From positions 1-21,263 of the IMG/VR virus record IMGVR_UViG_3300032294_000527: DNA of 21,263 bases. One strand, written 5' to 3'. Positions 1 to 8,469 of the stretch are shown piece by piece. The position numbers were made by a program, and so were the translations under genes. How positions within the stretch are numbered: position 1 is the first letter of the stretch; every line of letters begins with the position of its first letter. The notes beneath the pieces were generated by a model that was given only the letters and a program-made list of their open reading frames with translations, was not told where the DNA came from and did no database searches. The stretch comes from a virus.

Positions 1-805
1 CGTATTCTGGATCGAGCACCAGAGCGTCACGGGTACGCATGAAGCGGTTAGGAACCACAGACATAGTACCGAAGTCGCTCATGTACACATCAGCCGCACC
101 GATAATGGTGGTGGGTTCGTTGCCAGGAGCCATGTAACGCTGTGCTGCGATACCAGCAAAAGACGAAACGGCTTGCTTCTGGAATGGGCCAACCATCAAA
201 ATCTTGGGGTTGCCGCCAGAAGAATAAACCTTCTGAACCACATCCTTCAAGAAGGTTTCGGTGAAAGCACGTTGAGTGCCATCAGTACGGGTAGACACAC
301 CGATAGTGGTGGGGTCAACACCTGCGGTAGTACCAGACGATTTGTTAGTGTTGGTCTTAATCCAAGACAACATTGCGCCCATAGTGCGAGCAGTCGAGGC
401 ATCACCAGCAGAACGGCCTTGGTTGGCAGTCAAGATGGTCTCAATGTCACGCTTCAACTCAGCAGAAGCCTTGCTCAATTGGTAGGCTTTTTCGCTCTTA
501 CGACCAGCTTTGTCAACAGACTCCAAAGTGCCAGAAATCTTGATGGTTTTCTGAACGATTTGAGTGTAGTTGCCCAAACGGGTTGTGGGAGACATGGTAG
601 CGTCAGAAGCGTCAGCACCTTCAACTGCGGCGTTTGCAGTAGTAGCGGCTGACAGGCTGTCAGTTTGCCACTCATGGTAAACGGCGGTAGCTTTGCCACG
701 AGCCAAAGTGTTCAACAGGGGAGTGTCTGTGGGAGAAATGTTATAGATAACATCCGACAAATCTTCACGATTGCCGATTGATTGGTAGGTTTGATAGGTA
801 GCCAT
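1..805 (-). CDS. Major capsid protein (SU10/DUF5309-like), 3' end cut by window
   Basis: Reading leftward from the ATG at 803-805, the frame stays open to the window edge, giving 268 codons. The protein begins MATYQTYQSIGNREDLSDVI and continues with N-x-S-P-T-D-T-P-L-L-N-T, then HEWQTDSL, an AVEGADA segment, NYTQI and a VDKAGR/E-KAYQL helix, followed by an RDIE motif. This order is what I know from SU10-type (DUF5309, HK97-fold) major capsid proteins. It would form the icosahedral shell and is missing only its C-terminal part. A ribosome-binding site (AAGGA, about 6 nt upstream) supports the start. It lies directly downstream of the scaffold gene, the standard scaffold-capsid order. Assignment is from remembered family motifs, not a search. 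Confidence 0.87.
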   Translation of the reverse strand, partial: MATYQTYQSIGNREDLSDVIYNISPTDTPLLNTLARGKATAVYHEWQTDSLSAATTANAAVEGADASDATMSPTTRLGNYTQIVQKTIKISGTLESVDKAGRKSEKAYQLSKASAELKRDIETILTANQGRSAGDASTARTMGAMLSWIKTNTNKSSGTTAGVDPTTIGVSTRTDGTQRAFTETFLKDVVQKVYSSGGNPKILMVGPFQKQAVSSFAGIAAQRYMAPGNEPTTIIGAADVYMSDFGTMSVVPNRFMRTRDALVLDPEY

Positions 806-814
806 TTCGATTCC

Positions 815-1759
815 TTACAAGAATTTTTCAAAGAGTAAAGCTGCATCACGGACTTTGCCAGATTGACGCAACTTCTGGTGAAGTTTTTTGTTCTGTTCTG
901 CCTCTGCATTTCGAGCAACTGATGTACCTGCTTTTAGCATCTTCGGAGCAGCCTCAACCTTTTTAGCGATTGCGGGTTTATTGCTCTGAAGTTTGGCGTA
1001 CTTCATTCCCTGATACAGACTCAAAACAGCTCGAGAGTCATACAGATTTGCAAGCTCTTGGTCACTCCAACCGATAGACTTGGCGTATTCACGAATATCC
1101 TTGCGGATTTGGTCGCCTGTCTTTTGGTCGCCGTAACCAGGAATTAGGCTAGTCAGTTTCTGACTTTCTTCAGCGAGATGTTGCTGTAAACGTTCAGATT
1201 GCTCCGCTTGTTGCTGTTGTGCAATGCGTTGCTGTTCTTGTTGCAGAATAGCTAACTGTTTCTCTCGTTGTGCCTGTTCAGCCACCTTCACGGCATAACC
1301 GATAGGGTCGACTTCCTTTAGCGCTTCCAAATTTTCACCCTTGTTCTGTTGCTGGAGAAATTGCTCCATCATTTGCAGTCTTTGGGCGTATTGGTCTCTT
1401 AATTTTGTCGCTTCCTGAATCTTCGCTCTTTCGGCTTCCACCGCTTTGCGTTCTTCAGCAAGTTTCTGGGTTTTCTTTGTGTAATCTGCGCCTAATTGGT
1501 AGCCCTCAATAAGCTCAGTTTCAGTTACTTCTCGCTCCTCTCCAGCGGCTTTCACCCTGAATGTACGAGTAGGCTGTTCTTCAGCTTCTTCAGAATCTAC
1601 CAACTCTGGCTCATCGGCCTCAACATATTCCTCTGGCGCTTCCTCAGTTTCGGGTTGGCTCTCGGCTCCCTCTGCTGAATCCATCATCCCAAGAAATGCT
1701 GCTGCGGCTGTGTCCACCGTCAGCGGTCCACTACCTTGCGGTGTCGTGTTTTCGCTCAT
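815..1759 (-). CDS. Putative scaffolding protein
   Basis: 314 aa. Residues 25-65 are strongly acidic (runs of E and D). Next comes a segment reading TELIEGYQLGADYTKK (about 80-95), then a long Glu/Gln/Lys-rich predicted coiled coil (about 95-220). The C-terminal tail is basic (KKLHQKLRQSGKVRDAALL). An acidic N-terminus, helical coiled-coil middle and small basic C-terminus are typical of phage scaffolds, which direct capsid assembly and leave the prohead. The position immediately before the major capsid gene, 9 nt away, agrees. No protease motif is visible, so it is unlikely to be a fused protease-scaffold. Function is inferred from composition and position. Confidence 0.75.
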   Translation of the reverse strand: MSENTTPQGSGPLTVDTAAAAFLGMMDSAEGAESQPETEEAPEEYVEADEPELVDSEEAEEQPTRTFRVKAAGEEREVTETELIEGYQLGADYTKKTQKLAEERKAVEAERAKIQEATKLRDQYAQRLQMMEQFLQQQNKGENLEALKEVDPIGYAVKVAEQAQREKQLAILQQEQQRIAQQQQAEQSERLQQHLAEESQKLTSLIPGYGDQKTGDQIRKDIREYAKSIGWSDQELANLYDSRAVLSLYQGMKYAKLQSNKPAIAKKVEAAPKMLKAGTSVARNAEAEQNKKLHQKLRQSGKVRDAALLFEKFL

Positions 1760-1802
1760 TTGATTCCCAAATTGTCAGCCTAAACGGTAGGCCACCGCCT
1801 CG

Positions 1803-2048
1803 TTAGAGGATTTTCCAGCGCTTTTTAACTATCTCGCTCGTAGCTGCCATAGATTCAAAATGCGCTATGACTGATTGTAATGCGTTTATTTTCAAATACG
1901 CAACCTCTCGTTCATCAATATTGTGAGGCTGAGAATTGACAATAACCGCCAGTTCTGCGTTCTTTAGCTTCTCAATCTCTCCCATGAAAAACTCATCGGA
2001 GATTAGGTTTTTAGCTCGTTGCGCTTTGTCCAAGGATTGACCCCACAA
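1803..2048 (-). CDS. Small conserved-type phage protein between scaffold and virion protein
   Basis: Up to 81 aa, charged and helical, with no membrane segment. It overlaps the end of the upstream 470-aa gene by 38 nt in another frame. The outermost start is TTG with no clear ribosome-binding site. A second TTG at 2031-2033, preceded by GGGG about 7 nt away, would give MDKAQRAKNLISDEFF and is a credible alternative. Short helical proteins of this kind occur between portal and capsid genes in many podoviruses, but I do not recognise a named family. It may be an assembly accessory or a DNA-packaging helper; the sequence does not decide. Confidence 0.6.
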   Translation of the reverse strand: MWGQSLDKAQRAKNLISDEFFMGEIEKLKNAELAVIVNSQPHNIDEREVAYLKINALQSVIAHFESMAATSEIVKKRWKIL

Positions 2049-3423
2049 TTTGATTTATGTCCACAGGAGAACCCATTGGGGTCTGCTGTTGACCAGAGGC
2101 AAACATCTCATTAAATGTCTGTGCTTGAGGCATATTTTGCCATTGTGTTCCTTGTAAGGAAACGCCAGGGAATAAGTCCTCAAAAGTGACATTCTGCACA
2201 GGGCTGTAAGTGTAGGTCGGAGACTTCCAATCCTCTGGAATCGGCACTTGTGCGAATCCACTCTCTGCAAAGTTATTTCCTGCACTTCCACCAACATCAT
2301 TCAAACCAAGCGGGTCACCAGTTATGGCGTTAATCAACAGACCTGCCCGAGTAGCGTCTAAAGCCTGTTTAAAGGTCAAACCTTGGGCGGCGGCAGAGGT
2401 GGCGAATTGCGGAGAAACATAATTTTTCGCCAAATCCTGCATGGCTTGGTCGTAGGCGGCATTTTCTGCGGCAATACGGGCGGCTTCGCTAGCGGCTTGT
2501 TCTGCGGCAAATTGCTCGGCAGTCATTTGCATTGCGGCGTTTTCTGCGGCTATTTGTTCAGCGGCTGGAGTGGCAATCGCTTGAGTAATAGCTTCGGCAG
2601 TAGGAGCAGCAGGGTTAAATCCACCGCCAACATCAATGTTATCTGGCCCAGTTACGCCACCAACCGCATTGGGGTCTGTGGGCATACTTCCAGCAATACC
2701 AGCGCCGATATTAGCTGCTCGACCCAAATCGGTAGACAGGTTTTCTTGTGCGCCTCTACTGACTAGCTGAGAACTCAATAAAGAAGAACCAGGCAGGATG
2801 TAATTGCCATAAATAACACCAGCAGTTTGCAGAGCGTCACGAAAGTCAGTCCAGCCCAAATTAGGGCCTATACCTGTGCCAAACAAACCACCATCGTCAT
2901 CAGGAGCAATGTATTCTCTTGTCTGACCAGCGGGGTCAGTAAAGTAAGTGCGACCTGTGTTTTGAGTATCTTCGTTTAGATAAACGCTTTGACCATTTAT
3001 GTTGCCAATTCCCAACACTTTGCCAGGCGTGTCAACAATCTGCGAATCAAACGGAATACTACCCTTTGGAACCAAAACGCCAGAGGTTGTGGCTCCCATT
3101 TGGTCTTTTAGGTATCCACCAACATCGCTGTCAGATAGGTCAACTTTTTGCCCGACTTCGGCTAGTTTTTGCTGATTCTGTTGGTCAAGGAACCAAGGTA
3201 AATAATAAGACTTTCCAGAAACCCGAATGTCACTCCAAGGACTGTAAACACCCTGATTGATAACCGAATCAGGAATGAAGGTCATCACTTTTCCGTCAAT
3301 GTTCAGGTCTAGTGCGTAGTTCGCCTTCGGGTTGTTTTCGCCAGTAAAAACATCAGCGCCAGGGGGCCAAGCCCTAGCGACTGAATCCTCAAACCAATAT
3401 CTTGTATCAATTGAGATTGCCAT
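2011..3423 (-). CDS. Putative virion-associated protein, unknown family
   Basis: 470 aa, ATG start 2 nt after the portal stop, with AGG about 6 nt upstream. Residues 1-170 look globular with many aromatics (RYWFED, YYLPWFLD, NQSVYLNEDT-like stretches). A glycine/serine/asparagine-rich linker runs roughly from 235 to 275. It is followed by an alanine/glutamate-rich helical stretch (about 275-335) with repeating AAENAA and AEQAA units. The tail is Q/P/F-rich. Placement between portal and scaffold, in the head-gene cluster, suggests a structural or ejected protein. I do not recognise a family and see no enzymatic motif. Confidence 0.7.
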   Translation of the reverse strand: MAISIDTRYWFEDSVARAWPPGADVFTGENNPKANYALDLNIDGKVMTFIPDSVINQGVYSPWSDIRVSGKSYYLPWFLDQQNQQKLAEVGQKVDLSDSDVGGYLKDQMGATTSGVLVPKGSIPFDSQIVDTPGKVLGIGNINGQSVYLNEDTQNTGRTYFTDPAGQTREYIAPDDDGGLFGTGIGPNLGWTDFRDALQTAGVIYGNYILPGSSLLSSQLVSRGAQENLSTDLGRAANIGAGIAGSMPTDPNAVGGVTGPDNIDVGGGFNPAAPTAEAITQAIATPAAEQIAAENAAMQMTAEQFAAEQAASEAARIAAENAAYDQAMQDLAKNYVSPQFATSAAAQGLTFKQALDATRAGLLINAITGDPLGLNDVGGSAGNNFAESGFAQVPIPEDWKSPTYTYSPVQNVTFEDLFPGVSLQGTQWQNMPQAQTFNEMFASGQQQTPMGSPVDINQIVGSILGQSATS

Positions 3424-3425
3424 AT

Positions 3426-5507
3426 TTAGCCTGGTATTTCTACATTAGAAGTAATCCCTGCACCCACCTTCATGGCTTTCATTTGGGCTTCGGCTAAGAA
3501 TTCCTCTTGTTTCAATTGGAGTTCTGCGGCAGATTTCTCACGCTCAAACTGGAGTCGTGCGGCTTCTTTCTCACGCATTAACTGAATCTCGGCAGCGGCT
3601 TTTTCTCTTGCCAACTGAATGTCAGCTTGAGCCTTGGCTTGTTGAGCCTGAATGTCCGCTTGGGTCTTAGCCATGTATGCCTGCACTTCTGGCGGCATTT
3701 GTGGCTCTTGTGGCGGTGGGTTAGAGAGTTGTTGGTCAAGCTCTGGAGTGATGGATTTATAGAACTCGGCAGAATCCTTAAATCCTGCGGCTTCCACCAT
3801 CCGACCAAGAGTATTGCGGTACTGACCCATCGAAACCAATGGATTAGCTGGCCCCATTGTCTGAAGAACTTGCTCTTGTTTGGCAAGAACCATGTTCAAC
3901 ATTGCCATTTGTTCTTGGCGGTTACCAGCACCCAACCCGACATTTATATCAACATCGTACTGATTCGACCACTCACGGGGGTCAAACTGGACATATTGAC
4001 CACGCATCCGAATGATACGAGGCTTGTCTTGGTACTTACAGAGAAGATGCAAGATGCCTTGGAACAGCGACTTAACGCCAGTTTCAGCAAAGATTCTGGC
4101 AATCATCTCAATCTTGCCAGCGGCAGACTGTTGCATAGACGCAACAGCAGCGGCAGTCACATTCTGAAGAATAGACGGGTCAAGACCTTGGGAAGCCTCT
4201 GTAACACCTGTGCGCTTCTGTTGGATTGAGTCCAAATATTGAAGCATCGGGAAGGCTTGAGCCGCCACAGGTTGAACAGCCAATTGCTGAACAGCGCCTT
4301 GAGACTTAATGCGAACCACACCACCAGCGGTGGCAGTTAACAGGTCGTCTAAGTTAACTTGTCCGTCAACAGCGGTCACACGGGCGTTATTCGTCAAATA
4401 CAGGTTGTCAAGAATCTGTCGAGTGATAGTTGTCTTGATTAACTGCAAATCCATCGTTCTGTCAGCGAGAGATTCGCCAAAGAACTTGTGTGGAGTAGGA
4501 ATCGGGCAGAGTGAGTGGAAAGGAATGTAATCAGTTTCCTCATCGCTCAAAATCTCGTTTGAAGCGTAGAAAACTTGACGCAGTTCAGCAATGCCATCAC
4601 CATCAATATCGGCTGTGACATAACACTCGAAAACCTCGATTGTCTCCATTGATTCGTCAACAGATATTCCATCGTCAGGATTCTCGCCAGGTGCGACACG
4701 GGCTAAATACTCAGGTGAGTAAGTCAGCGAGTTAGAAGCCTGTAACCCATCCACAATGTCTTTATCAAAGCCCATTGCGATTAAGTCACTACGAGTAATC
4801 AAACGGCGGTGAGCAACGAAAGGCGCATCCTTTGGGCTTTTCTTGGCTCTCTTGGAGATGAGGAATTCTTCAGGTGGCACATTCTCAACAACCACATGGC
4901 CTGATTTCTTCTTTTTCTGGACTGTGACGCTATTTGACGAATACATCAAAGGCTGACCCATCGGGTCAATCACAGGATTGCCAGCAGGGTCTAGAACTGG
5001 ATTCTCTACCACTTCCTTTTCAACCACTTCCATAGTCTCATCAGAAAGCAACATCGCTAACTCGTCATCAGACAAGTCACGATATTTTTCTTTGGTCACA
5101 TCCTCTTTATCTTCCCAATAGGCTTTAACCACGCCAACCTTTTGTAAGAGAGCGTCTTTGAACCAATCGTGCATGATGATGAGACCAGCGTTATCACGCA
5201 TGAATACCCAATTACAGTATTCAGTCGCTTGCTTGGCTCCAGCTTCATCTTGTGGGCCACGAGGGTCGAAACGAACCACCTCATCGCTTGACGAGAAGAT
5301 TCGGACTAATGGGGGAAGCGCACCATCTACGGCCTCTGCCACTTCGCCAGTAACGATTGAGGATTTACCTTCAACTTCGTTGCCAAGTGGTTGTCGTAAA
5401 TAGAAAGATAGTGCGTCTGTGCGTTGCTGAGTTGTCTCAGTCTCTAGAAAACCAATCGAATTATCAATCTCCGATTCGATTATCGACTTCAGTTTGTCTT
5501 GGCTCAT
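3426..5507 (-). CDS. Portal protein
   Basis: 693 aa. The start is taken as the ATG at 5505-5507 (MSQDKLKSIIESEIDNSIGF) because AAAGG lies upstream at good spacing; a longer reading frame adds 32 unlikely residues. The N-terminal region has TDALSFYLRQPLGNE and SSIVTGEVAEAVDG, then GVVKAYWE, PEEFLISKRAK, FHSLCPIPTPHKFFGESLAD and MDLQLIKTTITRQILDN. These are hallmarks of P22-like/podoviral portals. The last about 100 residues are a long helix of KAQADIQ/REKAAAEIQ-type repeats, matching an extended C-terminal barrel or coiled coil. The dodecameric portal would sit at the capsid vertex and bind the terminase encoded just upstream. Confidence 0.9.
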   Translation of the reverse strand: MSQDKLKSIIESEIDNSIGFLETETTQQRTDALSFYLRQPLGNEVEGKSSIVTGEVAEAVDGALPPLVRIFSSSDEVVRFDPRGPQDEAGAKQATEYCNWVFMRDNAGLIIMHDWFKDALLQKVGVVKAYWEDKEDVTKEKYRDLSDDELAMLLSDETMEVVEKEVVENPVLDPAGNPVIDPMGQPLMYSSNSVTVQKKKKSGHVVVENVPPEEFLISKRAKKSPKDAPFVAHRRLITRSDLIAMGFDKDIVDGLQASNSLTYSPEYLARVAPGENPDDGISVDESMETIEVFECYVTADIDGDGIAELRQVFYASNEILSDEETDYIPFHSLCPIPTPHKFFGESLADRTMDLQLIKTTITRQILDNLYLTNNARVTAVDGQVNLDDLLTATAGGVVRIKSQGAVQQLAVQPVAAQAFPMLQYLDSIQQKRTGVTEASQGLDPSILQNVTAAAVASMQQSAAGKIEMIARIFAETGVKSLFQGILHLLCKYQDKPRIIRMRGQYVQFDPREWSNQYDVDINVGLGAGNRQEQMAMLNMVLAKQEQVLQTMGPANPLVSMGQYRNTLGRMVEAAGFKDSAEFYKSITPELDQQLSNPPPQEPQMPPEVQAYMAKTQADIQAQQAKAQADIQLAREKAAAEIQLMREKEAARLQFEREKSAAELQLKQEEFLAEAQMKAMKVGAGITSNVEIPG

Positions 5508-5682
5508 CTTTAACCTTTGGCGGTCTGCCCATCCGTGGGCGTTGCTCCGATTGTAGCGGTTTCGCCACATTTTCAAGCATTTCAATCCGCTTTTCAAGCT
5601 CAAGAATGGTTTGCTCCATTCGGGCTATTTTCTTTGCGTCAGCAATATCGCCTTGTTTTAAGAAATACATCAGATTACCCAT
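5464..5682 (-). CDS. Small coiled-coil protein between terminase and portal
   Basis: 72 aa. The start ATG overlaps the end of the large terminase gene by 13 nt, and the 3' end overlaps the portal start by 44 nt. Residues 12-42 form a heptad-like helix (KKIARMEQTILELEKRIEML). After this comes a basic, proline-containing segment with PRMGRPPKVKDE, reminiscent of an AT-hook-like GRP motif. Overlap on both sides and a clean frame argue it is expressed. The family is unknown to me; a DNA-contacting packaging accessory is possible but unproven. Confidence 0.55.
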   Translation of the reverse strand: MGNLMYFLKQGDIADAKKIARMEQTILELEKRIEMLENVAKPLQSEQRPRMGRPPKVKDEPRQTEVDNRIGD

Positions 5683-6926
5683 TTCGGTGGTTGGTTGATA
5701 GATTTACCCCATGAAGAACCCTCATCGAGTCCAATCGCAAGATAGCGGAAAGCATCAGAGCCGTGGCTTGACCAATCGTGTAAAGGTCGGTCATAAAAGA
5801 CTTTTCTCTTTTCGTCATACTCACGGCGGTAGTTTCTCAGGCAGTCAAGCCCTTGTTTCACAGCGGGGACATTGAACCAGCACCTCGGTAAAAGGCGGCG
5901 AACAGCCTGAATCCCGTCATCTACGCTCATCCTTGAGGCGATACGGACATTTAATCCTGCTTCCTGAAGAACCTCTAAGCGGCTCTTTCCAGACCCTAAT
6001 TCCCTGACCTGCACATCATGGGGAAGGATATGTTCAGCACTCGCCCAATTGTTATCCCGCAACCAAGAAACATATTTGTCCAGACCAACCCCGTTATTTT
6101 CGTAGTAGTCAACTAAGCGAATCTCTGAACCAGCTATTTGCGCCACCCAGATAGCCGTTGAGTCTCCCATGCCCAAATCCCATGCGGTAATCGTGCGGCA
6201 CAGGTCATCCCTCGGTATTTCCTGAATGTGATTCTTTGTCTCTAGGTCGTTCAGTATTTGTCCGTAATAAGACCCCTCTACGGCGGCGTTGAACGAACAC
6301 TCAAACTCTTGGAGATACTTATCTTCGCCCATCTCGGACTTGGCAGCGTCTAACTCTGTCTGGGCAATTACCCCTGTTTGACTAGCCTTGAACTCCAAAA
6401 GTCCCCAACCATCCTCTGTTTCAGCCCTGTCTCTCAGGTCTTTGAAGTGGTTGTGTCCCTTCGGTGTTCCGATAAACAAACACCAACCCAATCGGTCAGC
6501 TAGTGCAGGTCGGATAATGTCAGTCCAAATCTTTGGGTTTTGGTCGCCAATCTCATCAAGAATCACCCCATCAAAGTATTGACCCCGTAGCGCCTCTGGA
6601 TTGTCTGAGCCGTAAAGCTGGATTCGTCTACCCCAAAAGTCAACTCTCAGTTCAGAGATGTTCTGAGTCCCACCCAAAGGAGTGGAATACTTAACCAGAT
6701 AGTCCCAAGCCACCCGCTTTGCCTGTCCGTAGGTCGGAGCGATATAGGCGTAGCGAGGCGCTTCCTTTTGGTTTAGGACAGCATCCTTAATGATGTGGTT
6801 TATTGCAGAGACAGTCTTGCCCATCCTTCGATGCGCCACCACGACTGTAAACCGCTTGCTGTCGATTAGGTCGTGGATTTTTGATTGTTGGTCTCTTGGG
6901 GCGTAAGGGATGACTATTTCGCCCAT
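5670..6926 (-). CDS. terL: Terminase large subunit (packaging ATPase/nuclease)
   Basis: 418 aa. The ATPase domain has a Walker A-type AHRRMGKT (31-38), motif with IAPTYGQAKR (62-71), Walker B VILDEI (121-126, D124/E125) and the coupling motif FIGTPKG (151-157). The C-terminal RNase H-like nuclease shows ITAWDLGMGDS (D250), LPHDVQV (D304) and SSHGSDAFRY (D391), the expected acidic triad. It cuts concatemers and pumps DNA into the prohead through the portal. It overlaps the small-subunit gene by 13 nt upstream. All key residues are present and there is no frameshift. The length is slightly on the short side for the family. Confidence 0.95.
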   Translation of the reverse strand: MGEIVIPYAPRDQQSKIHDLIDSKRFTVVVAHRRMGKTVSAINHIIKDAVLNQKEAPRYAYIAPTYGQAKRVAWDYLVKYSTPLGGTQNISELRVDFWGRRIQLYGSDNPEALRGQYFDGVILDEIGDQNPKIWTDIIRPALADRLGWCLFIGTPKGHNHFKDLRDRAETEDGWGLLEFKASQTGVIAQTELDAAKSEMGEDKYLQEFECSFNAAVEGSYYGQILNDLETKNHIQEIPRDDLCRTITAWDLGMGDSTAIWVAQIAGSEIRLVDYYENNGVGLDKYVSWLRDNNWASAEHILPHDVQVRELGSGKSRLEVLQEAGLNVRIASRMSVDDGIQAVRRLLPRCWFNVPAVKQGLDCLRNYRREYDEKRKVFYDRPLHDWSSHGSDAFRYLAIGLDEGSSWGKSINQPPKWVI

Positions 6927-7231
6927 GAAACTTTCAACTCGATGGGTTTGTCAGAGTCACCAGTATGCTCAGTTCTTGATAGCTTCGGAGCCGCATACTC
7001 GGCAAGTTTTGCCATCAAGTCCAATGCTCGATAAGGGTCGGGCTTGCGGTCAACAGTCGGGTCTCCGTCTGCAACCGATTTAAGCCATTTCTCGACATTT
7101 TCCGAGTTGTTGGATAGCAGAGCGCTAATGGTCTCTCTAAACTCGGTTGTGGCCTTATTAGGCTTGCCCTTGGGCCTTCCTCTGCCCCTATTAGTTAGGT
7201 TTGCGGAATTTCCGCTCTCTATTTTTTTCAT
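6914..7231 (-). CDS. Putative terminase small subunit
   Basis: 105 aa from the ATG at 7229-7231; an upstream TTG at 7240 would add three residues but sits too close to the GAGG ribosome-binding site. The N-terminus reads NRGRGRPKGKPNKATTEFRE, a basic GRP-type segment common in small terminase or DNA-packaging proteins of this sort. A helical region follows (ISALLSNNSENVEKWLKSV, ALDLMAKLAEYAAPKLSR). It lies immediately upstream of, and overlaps, the large subunit gene, which supports the role of recognising phage DNA. Recognition rests on the N-terminal motif and position. Confidence 0.75.
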   Translation of the reverse strand: MKKIESGNSANLTNRGRGRPKGKPNKATTEFRETISALLSNNSENVEKWLKSVADGDPTVDRKPDPYRALDLMAKLAEYAAPKLSRTEHTGDSDKPIELKVSWAK

Positions 7232-7284
7232 TTTTACCAATTCCTCTCGGCTCGTTGGTTAGTTTTTAATTCTTTAGTGTAGCA

Positions 7285-8196
7285 TTATTCTGGGTAATAT
7301 CCGAATTCATGGATTGAGTCTGCGTTTGTCCAAATGTCTTTTGCTTTTACTTTTTTGCTCAAAATTTTGTATTGACCTTTTAAAGCAGATTCGCCATGTT
7401 CTTTTGCGTAATCTTTAGTCAAAGTCACCCAATCTCCAGAATTTATGTCATTGATGCCTTGAATTGGTTCATCAGGCAAATTCCGCAATTTTTCTCTTTG
7501 GTCATATGCCCAGTCATACCATTTACCACCATTGTCTGTAAAAGCATCTTTTGGCAAAGTCCCACGCTTCATGTAAGCTGCCATTTGTTTTTCAATTTCA
7601 GCTAACTTTTCAGAGTTTGATGTTTCTTTAGGAGCAGCACGATAAATCGTTACTGACGCATTTGGCTTATCTTTATATGATTGAGCAATGCTAAAGGCTT
7701 TAGCGTCATATGGGAGACTACCACCATAGTACTGAGCGGCTTTAGAAGAATAAACATCGGCAGGATACATTTGACCACCGCCTGTTAAATCATACAAAGG
7801 AGCGCCGAAGTCAGGGCCTGGCGCTGTATGGCTTCCACGATATGATGTGTCCAACAAACCAGCAACATCATCCATTGGCTTAACACTAGCGCCAACTGGT
7901 AGACCTTTTGTCGCTTTACCCAATAATCCAGCCACAGGAGCAACAGTTAAAGCCGCTTCCACAGCCTCTGGGCGAGGTCTTGTGGTCATACCCCTACCAG
8001 TAGTCAAAGGCTCACCATAAGCCAAACGCTCTGCTGTCTGCTGAACTGCTGGAATCCCCAACAGATTCATCAGCATCTCAGCGGGTGGGTTTTGGTATCC
8101 AAATGGCTTGGCGGCGAACTGTTGCGCTTGTTTCAAGCGTTCAGCAAGTAACCCCATGATGGGGTTTTGTTGGGGGGTTGCGCCAATGTAGTCCAT
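7285..8196 (-). CDS. ADP-ribosyltransferase-like phage protein
   Basis: 303 aa. The first about 110 residues are helical/linker-like (PEAVEAALTVAPVAGLLGK). Then comes a distinct domain: SYRGSHTAPGPDFGAPLYDL (118-137), YPADVYSSKAAQYYGG (144-159), SVTIYRAAPK (181-190, R186), GDWVTLTKDYAKEHGES (254-270) and IHEFGYYP (295-302, E297). The spaced R, S/T-containing strand and E, together with the GDWVTL/YA-x-HG pattern, resemble ART-fold domains seen in phage polyvalent and virion proteins. If active, it would transfer ADP-ribose from NAD+ to a host or virion target. It sits just upstream of the small terminase gene, so it may be packaged in the particle. The fold call is by motif memory; catalysis is unproven. 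Confidence 0.6.
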   Translation of the reverse strand: MDYIGATPQQNPIMGLLAERLKQAQQFAAKPFGYQNPPAEMLMNLLGIPAVQQTAERLAYGEPLTTGRGMTTRPRPEAVEAALTVAPVAGLLGKATKGLPVGASVKPMDDVAGLLDTSYRGSHTAPGPDFGAPLYDLTGGGQMYPADVYSSKAAQYYGGSLPYDAKAFSIAQSYKDKPNASVTIYRAAPKETSNSEKLAEIEKQMAAYMKRGTLPKDAFTDNGGKWYDWAYDQREKLRNLPDEPIQGINDINSGDWVTLTKDYAKEHGESALKGQYKILSKKVKAKDIWTNADSIHEFGYYPE

Positions 8197-8199
8197 AAA

Positions 8200-8469
8200 T
8201 CACCATTTCGTGTTTGCCGACCACCAAGCAGCACTCATCTTACCCTTGGCAATGTTGTCGGCGTGTCTAGCCTTGAAAGACTTTCTACGGGCTTTATCAG
8301 CTTCGCTTTCGCCTTTCTTTGGTGGGCTACCTGTCACGCCTTGTTGACCAAAACGAATCAGTTTCACCTCGTCACCGCTTTTCGCAAGAACCGCATGGCT
8401 CTTGGTTGGGTGGTTAGGTGTTCTCTTGGGTTTGTTGTAACCAGAGAATGATTCGTTTCCTCGCTTCAT
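8200..8469 (-). CDS. Small phage protein with RFG...KARH...W motif
   Basis: 89 aa. It overlaps the methyltransferase stop with ATGA. Visible motifs are GYNKPKRTPNHPTKSHAVLA (9-28), VKLIRFGQQGVTGSP (35-49), RRKSFKARHADNIAKGKMSA (61-80) and a terminal WWSANTKW. I recall this RFG-x-R+SF+ARH-W arrangement from many aquatic phages, either alone or as a domain at the end of structural proteins, but its role is not known to me. The high lysine/arginine content suggests contact with nucleic acid or an acidic partner. It is likely a late or structural component, given the neighbours. Confidence 0.7.
   Translation of the reverse strand: MKRGNESFSGYNKPKRTPNHPTKSHAVLAKSGDEVKLIRFGQQGVTGSPPKKGESEADKARRKSFKARHADNIAKGKMSAAWWSANTKW

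Noticed and set aside
173-652. 159-aa plus-strand reading frame
   Set aside because: Antisense to the well-supported capsid gene; Ser/Arg-rich with no family motif or ribosome-binding site.
2383-2766. 127-aa plus-strand frame rich in Gly and Cys
   Set aside because: Mirror of the Ala/Gly-rich part of the 470-aa virion protein; low complexity shadow.
3627-4229. 200-aa plus-strand frame
   Set aside because: Entirely antisense to the portal gene and Leu/His/Arg-rich without domains.
5508-5603. N-terminal extension of the portal gene
   Set aside because: No ribosome-binding site at the outer start and basic, unlikely residues; the internal ATG has AAAGG at good spacing.
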